From assembly GCA_001661515.1 (NCBI GenBank), contig LUVW01000007.1, positions 483,841 to 538,057 on the forward strand: a DNA stretch of 54,217 nt, written 5' to 3'. Below, in pieces: positions 45,301 to 54,217 of the stretch. Both the position numbers and the translations under genes were made by a program. This DNA comes from Capniomyces stellatus (taxonomy: Eukaryota; Kickxellomycota; Harpellomycetes; Harpellales; Legeriomycetaceae). The notes below the pieces were generated by a model. The model searched no databases. It was given only the letters and a program-made list of their open reading frames with translations, and was not told the origin of the DNA. Each line of letters starts with the position of its first letter. Position 1 is the first letter of the stretch.

Positions 45301-46568
45301 GATCATGTTTGAGCTGACAGGGGCGTTGATTTATGTTTTGCCACTGATGGTGGCTGTGACTATTAGCACATGGGTGGGGAATCTGTTCAACCGAGATGGA
45401 ATATTTGACAGTGTAATCCAAATGCACGAGTATCCGTTTTTGGTAAAGGAGCGAGAGTACCGAGTAAACGGGACTGCAAGAGGTATAATGACACCAGTCC
45501 ATGACCTGGTCTTTATTAACGGCAGCAACCAAACTTTAGAAAGCATCATGTCGCTGGTGTACAAGGAAAACCCATTGGCTGGTCTGGGTGCAGGCATGGA
45601 CACCAGTGTAGGAGGCAGTGAGGATAATGTGCGCTTAGGGACAGACTCTGGTGGTGCGAGGGATAGAACGAGGGTGTCTTCCCAGTACCAAGGGTTCCCA
45701 GTAATATCGAACCTGGAGACAATGGAGATTCTGGGGTACATAAACAGCAACGATCTCAAGTTGGGACTGGAAACAGCACTGAGAAACAGCGACATCAGCA
45801 GCAGCGAGGTGCCTCTAAACATGAGCAGAAACAGCAGCCCGTACCACTACGCAGAGGAAGAAGACTTGTTTGACGGAGCAAACAAGGGGAACGGCTTTAC
45901 AAAGCTGACAAAGTGCTTTTTTGGGACAACAACAAACTCGGTGCCAAACTCACCCAGACTGTCTGCCTCGTTTTTGAACGAGGATTGTGTGTCTGAAACT
46001 ACCGGAAACTTGCCAAGACCACAGACCCATCTTGACGCTGGCCCAAGCAGACGACGCAGCTTCAGCAGAGACGATTCTGTTTTCAAGCGCCGGCTCCAAG
46101 ACTCTATTGACATTTTTGGGTACAAGTACGACGACCTCAACAAACCCACAACACGTGCCAACACCAACGCATTTAGCTTAAATCCTGTCTCCCCCGACAC
46201 TGCTGGAAACTACAGGTTTAGTGAGTCCAGTGACTCTAGCCTCGACAAACTATACGTTGACTTTAGACCTTATATGGACCAGAGCCCTATCACTGTTTAC
46301 CCCGATACTCCCAACGAACTGGTTGTTGAAATGTTTAAAGAACTGGTAAGTCTTTTTTTTTATTATTATTTCTACTTTTTACTCATTACTTTGTTTTTAA
46401 TCTACTTTATTGTTGCTTCAAATCTAGGGTATCCGGTATGCATTGGTTGCTAAGCATCAGGTTCTATACGGAATCATCACTAAAAAAGACGTGTTGCGGT
46501 GCGTAAACAATAAGGACCGGTCAACCAATCGCCCTCTGCTAATGAGTCTATTTCCCTCTATTTTTTAA
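42386..46568 (+). CDS. GEF1: CLC-family chloride channel/transporter (13 exons)
   Basis: Exons: 42386-42390, 42419-42460, 42530-42687, 42897-43025, 43113-43238, 43394-43491, 43578-44123, 44252-44397, 44508-44579, 44766-44939, 45014-45132, 45288-46345, 46428-46568; 937 residues. Core CLC signatures are clear: RYKDFSSIDW near the N-terminus, LLSAASAAGISVAFGAPIAG, GLAVPTGVFLPSMAIGASIGR, YALVGAAAVLSGTTRMS, VIMFELTGALIYVLPLM, then two CBS domains (GIMTPVHDLVFI to GFPVI, and the end YGIITKKDVLR). Closest to the intracellular ClC-3/4/5-Gef1 group. Unusual residues: the filter GSGIP is GQGMA (206-210), GKEGP is GKEVA with the gating Glu250 kept, the proton-glutamate position is Val307, and the central Tyr is Phe578. 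The first two exons are tiny and least certain. Intron 3 is GC-AG. Confidence 0.87.
42688..42896 (+). other. GC-AG intron in the CLC gene (intron 3)
   Basis: The join from DFSSI to DWIFDNYKAR needs exon 3 to end in phase 1 at 42687, directly before GCAAGT. The nearby GT (GTACCA) would be out of phase. The acceptor is AAATAG at 42891-42896. An AT repeat lies within the intron near 42804-42819. Confidence 0.75.
45262..45282. repeat. GT dinucleotide repeat next to a CLC acceptor
   Basis: About ten GT units end six bases before the acceptor (GGTTAG at 45282-45287) of CLC intron 11, occupying the region where a branch point or pyrimidine tract would usually lie. Confidence 0.9.
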
Positions 46569-48412
46569 TCTCACCATTGCATCCCTTTTTCCATTACACT
46601 TTTTATTTTCTCTCCACTTTTACTTTTATCTTGTTTCCTTGTTTTATACGTCCGTGTTTATTACGATGGTGGGCCTATTGCCAGAGTAATAAACTATTTA
46701 AATTTTTGTTAATTATAAAAAGAAACTAATGCTAAAAAAAACAGATCCGAAACGGCTGGTCGAGAGTTGAATAATGTCTCCAGCACATTTGAAATCCAAT
46801 TTCAATCACACGTGTGCTTGGCTTTAAACAAATATGTTGTTTGCAAAACTCTTTTGCTTCCAAATAACTGAACAGATTTGAATTTTTTTTTAAAAAGAAA
46901 ACCTTCACTGCTAGATGACTACTATCTCTATTGTTGATTAATACTTCCTGGTCCTACATTATACAATCCTAGTATTGTGTTTGTTTTAAACAACTAAAAA
47001 TGACGTTAAGACAAATTGTCTGCCATCAAAGATTTCATCTCTTTTGATTATTTGATTGTTGATTAGATGTCAGCTACAATAATGGTTTTCATCATCGCTA
47101 TTATTTGGAAAATCATCTAACAAACAAATTCGAATATGTCTTGATTATTCAAACAAAGATAGAAGTTTGCCTGGCTTGATTAACAAAAATATGCCACAAT
47201 TCATAACTTGAATAGTTGTTATTGTATAAGCTGAACCAAGTACGGATGTTGTCAACCGAGCTTTTGATGGTTTGAAACAGTTTGTGGCTCCATTATTGTT
47301 ATGACCCGATCGAAATATTAAGCGACTATTAAAATAAATTAAGACTTCATTCTCATAAGTATGAAATTAAGTCTCTTTTTATGCAGAACTTATGCTATTA
47401 ATCGCTAAAATAATATATATGTAACTGTTAAATATAATCTGGAGCATAAATTGAAACTTGTAAATTAAATTATTCCATTGACTGGATTTATATCATAGTT
47501 AATGTTTTGCCTGAAACAAAACATAACTATAACTATTTAAATAATGTTCCTTACACTCGTTTATTCAAAAAAAAGATAGAAGTTCGACTGGTTTATTTTT
47601 TTTTATTGAAATGGAATTTGACTGGTTTAATTAACGAAAATATTCCACAATCCGTAACATGGGCAGTTGTGATTGTATAAGCTGAATCAAGTACATATGT
47701 TGTCAAAAGCTCGTTTGATGGTTTGAAACGGGTTGTGGCTCCACTATTCAGTAATATACTGTTCCTAATGCCGTGTCCGATTTACAAACCCATTCAACTG
47801 TTCAAGGCTTAATTAGCAACAATTACTCAGTGCGCTAGAGAAAACCTGCAAATGGCGACTTTGCTTGTACATATTATGTAAACTAATATAGAACAAACAT
47901 GGCTGTAAAGTATAGCGTAGTTGGACAATACAATATGATGGTTCCAAATACGATTGTTTCATTTTGTAATACTATCGATCTATTAAAGGGAGTATATCAA
48001 TTGATTCAATAAAAATGTACTGGAATTTCAATTGTTTGCTTAAAACAAAATGAAAACAATTTCATAGATCCATATTCTGAATCCCATGCCGCTGGATTTT
48101 TATTAAATGTTTCCAAATAATCAAAGTTTATGGGAAACAATGGAATAGGATAGAAAGAAGAAAATAAAATAGCATAGCTGGATATATCGAGCCGGTGGCT
48201 CTGGCATTATGTACAAGCTGCAAACCAAATCGAGTGATATAAATACATGCCGTGTCTGCATATCATACAAGTACGCCTTTCCTAACCCATTTTGATATAT
48301 CGATTAATACTTTAATAGTTGCAGTCCCGCGCTTTGCGCCATAAATAAAATACAAAGCCAAGCAATTAGACAATTTTAGCACAAAACCTTTAAAAAAGAA
48401 TAGGTAAACACA
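46569..48412. repeat. Intergenic region with a diverged direct repeat
   Basis: This 1.8-kb gap contains two related segments, roughly 47174-47295 and 47626-47748, in the same orientation. Shared blocks include TTGTATAAGCTGAA, CAAGTAC, TTGATGGTTTGAAAC and TTGTGGCTCCA. Homology continues upstream (AAGATAGAAGTT with CTGG at 47156-47176 and 47574-47592). No ORF, terminal inverted repeat or target duplication is visible. It may be an old tandem duplication or decayed copies of a noncoding element. Confidence 0.7.
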
Positions 48413-49738
48413 ATGCGTGCTGTTAGACTGGCAATATTAACAACTTTAGTGATAGTTTGTTACATCATTGTTTCCAAGCTGCGTAATATAACGGATCAGG
48501 GCAAGAATAGAAATCTGCGCAAGTTTACAGGATTGGTAAAAGACAATGAAAAAAGCGGCAGCGCGGCTGTCGGGTTTAAAGCAGCACGTCTGTGTTTAAC
48601 TGAAAACCGCTTGATGTTAGACGGGTCGCGTGAGGCGTACGGCAGATACTTTCCGCTTCTTCCGTACAGCGCGGAGTACATAATTAGCAAATATGACTTG
48701 AACGGAAAAGACGTTTACTATAAACACATTGTAAATAACACGCCAAAAGCAAACAGCACAAAGTACTTTTTTGCTGCAAATTTATACAACAACGAAAAAA
48801 TAATTCCGCACTTTACTTCAGAGCTGCTCAGAGTGTTTGAATTCCTGGGCCCTGAAAACGTGTACCTTTCTATATACGAAAGCGGGTCAAAGGACAAAAC
48901 AAAACGAATGCTACGGATATTTTCAAACATTCTGCGGATTCACAATATCAAACACAGCATCAAGACGGATCGGGACGGCAGTCGAAAAAATTCGCACAGA
49001 ATAGACTTCTTGGCTAAAGTCCGCAACAAAGCATTGGAGCCACTTACCGAAAACTACAACAGCGGGATAAAGTTTGATAAAATAGTGTTTATAAACGATA
49101 TAGTGTTCTGTAGAAACGATATTCTGGAGCTGATATTGCAGTCAAACACTCACAAATCCGACATAACATGTCCATTAGACCTCGATGGCATTGCGTATAA
49201 CACTGGAAAGAATGGGGTAAACAGCACCACCTATAGATTTAGAGATACTTGGGTTGCTCGCGACATGAATGGCAAAAAATTTAGAAGCAGCATCAAAAAA
49301 CTGGTTTCAGATAAACCCTCAGCTCACAGAGCCAAGCGATTAATTCCGTTCCAGGCCCAGTGCTGCTGGAACGGAGTCGCGATTCTGAACCCAGAGCCAT
49401 TTTACCCGCCGCTAAGCCTTAAATTCAGGAGATCAGACATCAAAACCAAAGAATGTTCAGCATCTGAATGCTCACTTCTTTGCAACGACATGTGGCAAAA
49501 CAATTACCGTCGCGTTGTTGTTGTTCCTGGTGTTAGTGTGCCATACAATCTAAGAGGATTTAAGCTTATGGATCGTACCTACACAAAAAAAATTGACAAA
49601 GATGTTGACAAGCCATTTAGATTTGCGGATGGGCCAGACAGAATATCGTGCTCGGGACTAAATGGCAACTTCACCAATGCACCTGATCAACCTCTAATCT
49701 TTATCAATTATACTACTAATGGCAAAAAAGTAGAATGA
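48413..49738 (+). CDS. GT69 alpha-1,3-mannosyltransferase-like (CAP59/CMT1 family)
   Basis: A single-exon gene of 441 residues. Residues 6-23 form a hydrophobic signal anchor (LAILTTLVIVCYIIVSKL), giving a type II Golgi-style topology with a luminal catalytic domain. Family landmarks in order: KYFFAANLYNNEKIIPHF, VYLSIYESGSKDKT, RIDFLAKVRNKALEPL, FDKIVFINDIVFCRNDILEL, ITCPLDLD, YRFRDTWVARD, QCCWNGVAIL and ASECSLLCNDMW. These match the Cryptococcus Cap59/Cmt1 mannosyltransferase family. The likely role is adding mannose from GDP-mannose to a glycoprotein or wall/capsule glycan; the actual acceptor cannot be read from sequence. The Cys pairs in the C-terminal third fit luminal disulphides. It converges with SMC3, 181 bases away. 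Confidence 0.88.
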   Translation: MRAVRLAILTTLVIVCYIIVSKLRNITDQGKNRNLRKFTGLVKDNEKSGSAAVGFKAARLCLTENRLMLDGSREAYGRYFPLLPYSAEYIISKYDLNGKDVYYKHIVNNTPKANSTKYFFAANLYNNEKIIPHFTSELLRVFEFLGPENVYLSIYESGSKDKTKRMLRIFSNILRIHNIKHSIKTDRDGSRKNSHRIDFLAKVRNKALEPLTENYNSGIKFDKIVFINDIVFCRNDILELILQSNTHKSDITCPLDLDGIAYNTGKNGVNSTTYRFRDTWVARDMNGKKFRSSIKKLVSDKPSAHRAKRLIPFQAQCCWNGVAILNPEPFYPPLSLKFRRSDIKTKECSASECSLLCNDMWQNNYRRVVVVPGVSVPYNLRGFKLMDRTYTKKIDKDVDKPFRFADGPDRISCSGLNGNFTNAPDQPLIFINYTTNGKKVE

Positions 49739-49919
49739 AATAAGCGTAAATGATCTAGCTCAGTGCGTTTGGTCTTGTCGGTTTATTTAAGAGAATCCAT
49801 ATCCAGAAATTGCGATAACATTAATATTTAAGATAATAGAACAAAGATAGTAAAGATACTTTTAAATAATAATAAAATTAATAATGGAAAGTTAATGAGT
49901 AAAAGTTAAAATTTAAAGA

Positions 49920-52900
49920 CTAAGCACCGGGAGGAGCATTAATAGAACTAACCAACTCCTGTTCAACAAACGTAAGGGCACTGTCCTTGGTGATTAGATT
50001 CAAGCTGCTAACTTTGTTGCGGAAGGTGACACCATAAAACTGGTCGCAGTTGGCAAGCATTTCGGGGCGGAAGGTGGTTGTAATGAACTGGCAGTTTTTA
50101 GACTGTTCGCTGATCATTTTGGCAACAGCGGTTCTGTAAACAGCATCCAGATTCGCATCGATTTCATCGAACAAGTAAAACGGAGCAGGATCGCTTCTTT
50201 GAATTGCAAATATCAGGGCCAAACTCACAAGAGACTTTTGGCCACCGCTGAGCTGCTGCATCCTGAGTCCTTCGTCCGTTTTTGAGTTAAACGACACCTT
50301 GATGGAGACTCCAACATATCCGCTTACGCCAGTGGACTGGGACTGAATGTTGTCGATCTCGTCGTCATCACCACTACCATCATCGTCATCATCCTCACTC
50401 ATATCTTCACCCTCATCCTCGTCCTCGTCCAAAGCAGCATTTCCACGGACACCTGATCTTCCTCTAGGCTTTGTCTTGGTTTTGGCTTTGGTCTTGGCTC
50501 TGGACTTGGACTTCTTTTTGGCTGGCTGACCTGCACTGAACCTTCTCTGCATAATCAAGCTTCCTTGGCCCTGTGGAACAAGCTTTTCAAAAACCTCGGA
50601 AAAGCTTTTGGCAACCTGCTTAAAAGTTCTTTCAATAGCCTCGTCCTTTCTCATATCCAAAACACCGATGAGATTTTCGATGCTGGAGTAGCTGCTTTCA
50701 AGCTCCATTCTTCGGGAGTTCAGGTCCTCTCTCTGGCGCGAAAAGTTGTTGTACTGGTCAACAGCCTTCTTGTTGACATGGCCAAACTTCTTCAGTCGGT
50801 CGTTGGTTTTCATCAGCTTGCCCATCAGAACATCCATGCTGTTCTTGACGTACTTTTCAAACGCCTCGTCAGGCAGAACACCCAGAGTCCTGATGTTTGA
50901 CCCGCACTCCTCGAGTCTTTGAGCCAACAGTTGGCGTTTGGACACCAACCCGCCGCTCTCCTCCAGCAGCTGCCTCAGCTGCTTTGCTGCCTTTTCTACC
51001 ATTGACTTCATGCCTTCGATTTGCTTGTCGATCTGCCCAATCAAATTCGTGTGTTTCTGGAACTCCTCGTCAAGCTGGACTAGCCTGCTTCTGACATTTC
51101 TCTCCAACTGCTTGGCCCGCTCAAGCCCTGCTGTAATGTTCTCGTAGCTGGCTCCAATACCTCCGCTACCACCTCCATTACCGCTGCCACTGCTTCCTCC
51201 ACTGCCTCCCCCAAGCCCAGAAAAGGCACTCAAATTGTTCATCAAGCTGGCCTCGTACTGGTCAATCGCAGACTTAATCTGCTCAACTTTTGGACGCAAA
51301 AACTCGGCAAGCACGTTTTGCAGCTTGTTTCTGTGTGTCTCAATTTCGCCTCGCTTCTTCAGCGCCTTTGCCATCTCTGCATTCTGCTTTTCAATCTTTT
51401 TGGCGAGCTGGAGCAACTCTGCTTGCTCGCTTTCGTTCAGGTTGGTTGAAAACTGGGTCTTCTTTTCCTCCTCCAACGTCTGTGCCTGAGCAACCACAGC
51501 CCTCAGCTCCATATTCCCCTCAATAATAACTTTTTCTAAACTCACAATCTGTCCCTGCACTCTAACCAAATCTCTCTGGCACTTCCCGCCCTCTACTTTA
51601 CACTGGCTTTGCTCATCAACACACTCGGCCTGGATAGTGCTTGTTTTCTGCAGCCTTGCGTTGACCTGGTTGATTTCGTTTGTCGACTCTGCAATTTCCA
51701 ACCTAGTCTTTTCCAGCTGCTCATCCGCCAGCTTATACTGCTTGCTAGCCTGCTTCAGCTGGAACCCCATTTCAACTCTTGACTTCCTAGTATCCGCCAA
51801 ACCACCAGAAAATGTTCCTGTATGGTCTGTCCGGTCTCCATCCAAAGTCACCGCTGTCAATCTATCACTGCGAGCGTACTCAGCTGCCACTTCAAGCGTT
51901 GGGCATATTATCGATCTCCCAAACACCTGCAAAATTGCTGGTCTAAACATATTGTCAAACTCCAGCCTATCAACAATCGCTATAGCATCCTCTGCATCTG
52001 GATACTTTGTCACTGTTGGGTGCAGCCGGTTCAACGGCATAAACGTCAGTCTCCCCGATTTTTGTTTCTGCAGCTCTGCCACTATCTTTGCTGCCACCTC
52101 GTCGTCACTAACCACCACATGGAACAAACTCCCTCCCGCCACTGCTTCGCAAGCCGATCTGTAATCTTCGCCAATCTCAAACAGCTCATATAGCGGCCCA
52201 TACACCTTATCTTCTAGCCCCAACTTGGCCACAATCCGGTCCAGCCCTTGCAACCCTGAACTCACATTTCTGTCAACTGCCCCAAACAGCTTTCTTTCGG
52301 CCTCCTGCTTCTTCAGCTTCAGGTCCTTGGACTCTGTTTCAAGCCTTGCCTCGGCTCTCCAAAGCTCCTTTCTCCTATCAGCCAGCTCGTTTCTTTTAGC
52401 TAGATCCTTTTGTGCATCCTCTTTGGCCTTACTCAATGTACGCTTGCTCTCGTTGTATCTTTCAACAACCTGCTTCTCCTCGTTTTTCAACAATCCCACA
52501 TTCGCCTGCAGCTCTTCTAGCTCCCTTTCCATAACCTGCTGCTGGCCCTCCAGCTCTGTTTTCTTCAAAGCTAACTGCCTGAGCTTCTTCTCAATCCACT
52601 CGTTCCTTTCTTTAGCATTCCGGAAATGCGCAGATCTACCCGCCTTCTTATGCAGCTCGCGATGTCTCCCTTCAACCGACTCCAGCTTTTCCCTCTCCGC
52701 CATCTCCAAACTCTCCGCCTCGCCAAGCGCCTTTTCCGCCTCCAATAACATCTTTTCGCTCCCCTTTACCTGCTCTGTTGCCTTGGCAAGCTCCTTTTGC
52801 AGCTTCTTCATCTCTTTTTCCCCGCCATACCCTCTCTCCCTCTCCACCTGCAATGTCTCCATCTGCATACGCTGTGTTACTGCCGACTCCAAGTCCTGCG

Positions 52901-54073
52901 CTACATACTGTCTTTCGGTCAATGTCGCCTCTCTTTTCTGAACCTCAACGTCGTGTTGGCTCTGCATCTCTGATAACTGCCTCTCAGCCCCTGCCAGCTC
53001 TTGCTCCAGCCTAGTCGTTTGTGCAAGTGCCTGCTGATGATCTTCCGATGTGTCTTCGAGCAACCCTGCAACCTCATCCTGCTCACGCGAATAAATCGCA
53101 TATTCCAAACATCTCCTATTCTTATCAAGCTCTTGGAACTTGATCAAATCCTCCTGCTCATCCTCCAGCTCGCTCAATCGCTCCTCAATACCACTAAGCA
53201 ACTCTTCAATCTTCTCCCTCTTTATATTAGTCTCTGCAAGAATCTTCAAGCTCTCTTCCCTCCTATTATCGTACACCCGTGTTCCCGCCACCTCCTTCAG
53301 TAGCTCCAGCCTCTCGTCATCCTTCGCGTGCGTCAATGACGTAATTCGACCCTGTGGAACTATATAGTAAGGGTTTGATCTAGAAAACCCCGCACTCTCC
53401 AACAAGTTCATTACGTCTGACTTTGTACACGTCTTTTTATCCAACGAATACTCGTCCTTTTTCAGCCCAATCGTCCTCCTTATTATCGTCTCATCCTTTC
53501 CTGTTGGGAATCTATGGTCCGAATTATCAAACGTTATCTCTACATATGCCGACATTGTAGCCGCACCTGCCCCTTCATGCAGCAATGCCTGTCTCTCTTC
53601 ACGGCCCATGTTTGTGTATGCATCGCTTAGTACAAATCGCACAGCTATTAAATTACCATACATTTTAATTGCTTTAACCCCTTCTTTTATCAACAATTCT
53701 AAATCGCCACCCGCATTCTCCATTGAGCCTATGTGGTATACTCTTGCTTATTCCGCTATACTTGTTTTTTCCAACTTTTTCTTACCTGCAAAAAAATTGC
53801 TTTTTCCCGATCCATTTCTTCCAACTATCAAAAATAAAATAAAAAGAGCCGGTTAAAGGTAAAAAATTACCCATTTCCAATTTCTGATATTCTCAATTCC
53901 AATTGTTAGCAATGCTTGGAAATCAAAATAGTAGTCCAAATCCCTCGCTTTTTCTACTCCAGAAATTGTATAGATAAATCCACATTTGGTCAAGTACCTA
54001 TAACATTGTGCTTGGGGCTGAATGGCTCTGTGACTGTCTGGTCCTTGTATGACTTGAAGTCCTGTATGGCAAT
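49920..54073 (-). CDS. SMC3: Cohesin subunit Smc3 (3 exons seen, 5' end unresolved)
   Basis: Exons 54073-53998, 53824-53786 and 53644-49920 join in phase, encoding 1278 residues without the extreme N-terminus. They read IAIQDFKSYKDQTVTEPF, then Walker A GRNGSGKSN, then RFVLSDAYTNMGREERQ. TIGLKKDEYSLDKK carries the paired lysines acetylated by Eco1. Coiled coils flank a hinge (GPLYELFEIGEDYRSACEAV). The C-terminal head has LSGGQKSLVSLALIF and FYLFDEIDANLDA. Two low-complexity inserts stand out: a Gly/Ser stretch near 51170-51220 and a basic-then-acidic linker near 50370-50525, the latter where other Smc3 proteins also have an acidic loop. Smc3 forms the cohesin ring with Smc1. The starting Met exon is probably beyond 54073, and I could not identify it before the window ends. 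Confidence 0.93.
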
Positions 54074-54217
54074 CTAATGGCAATAATATATTCATTTTTA
54101 CGTCAACAAACATATTTATACCAAAATTGGTAACAGCACTCCTTTTTTTTACATGCAAATTTTACGGTGACCTCTGTTTGCGCTAACATATAGTCATATT
54201 CAACCCCCCCCCCCCCC
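54074..54217. other. Right edge of window, poly-C terminus
   Basis: This short stretch should hold or precede the first SMC3 exon (expected to encode something like M-x-I-K). No clear ATG-plus-donor is visible. The window ends in about 14 C, consistent with an assembly break. Confidence 0.5.

Noticed and set aside
47140..47750. LTR or DNA transposon
   Set aside because: No terminal TG/CA ends, inverted repeats, target duplications or transposase/RT coding capacity could be seen, so it is reported only as a direct repeat.
52225..52941. 238-codon plus-strand ORF
   Set aside because: It lies entirely antisense to the Smc3 coiled coil, and its Ser/Phe/Leu-rich composition is what antisense Glu/Lys codons produce.
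1..54217. CRISPR array, prokaryotic operon or viral integration
   Set aside because: No regularly spaced repeats and no viral or prokaryotic genes; all recognisable genes are spliced or conserved eukaryotic ones.

Overview
The window reads as nuclear DNA of an AT-rich, intron-bearing fungus. Every recognisable gene is eukaryotic and most have clear yeast counterparts: clathrin light chain, Hat1, Nuf2, Syf2, CTP synthase, a mitochondrial ABC half-transporter, TFIIB, a Ptp/Pyp-type tyrosine phosphatase, Ppx1, epsin, a CLC chloride transporter, a Cap59/Cmt1-type (GT69) mannosyltransferase and Smc3. Introns mostly run from about 80 to 200 bases with GTAAGT-like donors, and intergenic DNA is rich in homopolymers and simple repeats. 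Gene content and composition suggest an early-diverging (zygomycete-grade) fungus, perhaps Kickxellomycotina; that placement is inference. The window starts in a poly-T run and ends in a poly-C run, so it may be a whole contig that broke at homopolymers.

Layout, left to right. 331-3085 (-): unrecognised 794-residue protein with a membrane-type C-terminal third (3 exons). 3787-4482 (-): two doubtful small ORFs. 4751-5943 (+): clathrin light chain (4 exons). 6471-8771 (-): HAT1 (8 exons). 9784-11612 (+): NUF2 (4 exons). 12117-14334 (-): SYF2 with an approximately 400-residue charged N-terminal extension (4 exons). 15211-16920 (-): CTP synthase. 19730-22387 (+): MDL1/ABCB10-like transporter. 22923-23981 (-): TFIIB. 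26405-30253 (+): rhodanese plus tyrosine-phosphatase protein lacking the catalytic Cys. 31158-32868 (-) and 34501-36370 (-): tandem Ppx1-family genes, the second with damaged metal-binding motifs. 38671-41397 (+): epsin (6 exons). 42386-46568 (+): CLC chloride transporter/channel (13 exons) with an unusual filter. 48413-49738 (+): GT69 mannosyltransferase. 49920-54073 (-): SMC3, whose 5' end is unresolved.

The neighbours do not form one pathway; this is ordinary eukaryotic gene order. Loose themes are endocytosis (clathrin light chain, epsin), chromosome biology (Hat1, Nuf2, Smc3) and polyphosphate/anion handling (two Ppx1-family genes, CLC). Head-to-head gaps (about 1.0-2.8 kb) are larger than tail-to-tail gaps (about 0.18-0.9 kb), as expected if the former hold promoters. 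Exon joins were built by eye from splice signals, matching phase and family conservation. I found no mobile element with a coding region, no CRISPR array, no rRNA and no convincing tRNA.

The most interesting signals are predicted pseudoenzymes (the Cys-to-Ser phosphatase and the DHH-degenerate Ppx1 paralogue), a CLC protein altered at several ion-pathway positions, a Syf2 with a long charged extension, two GC-AG introns, a run of intergenic inverted repeats at 22.6 kb, and a diverged direct repeat at 47.1-47.75 kb.
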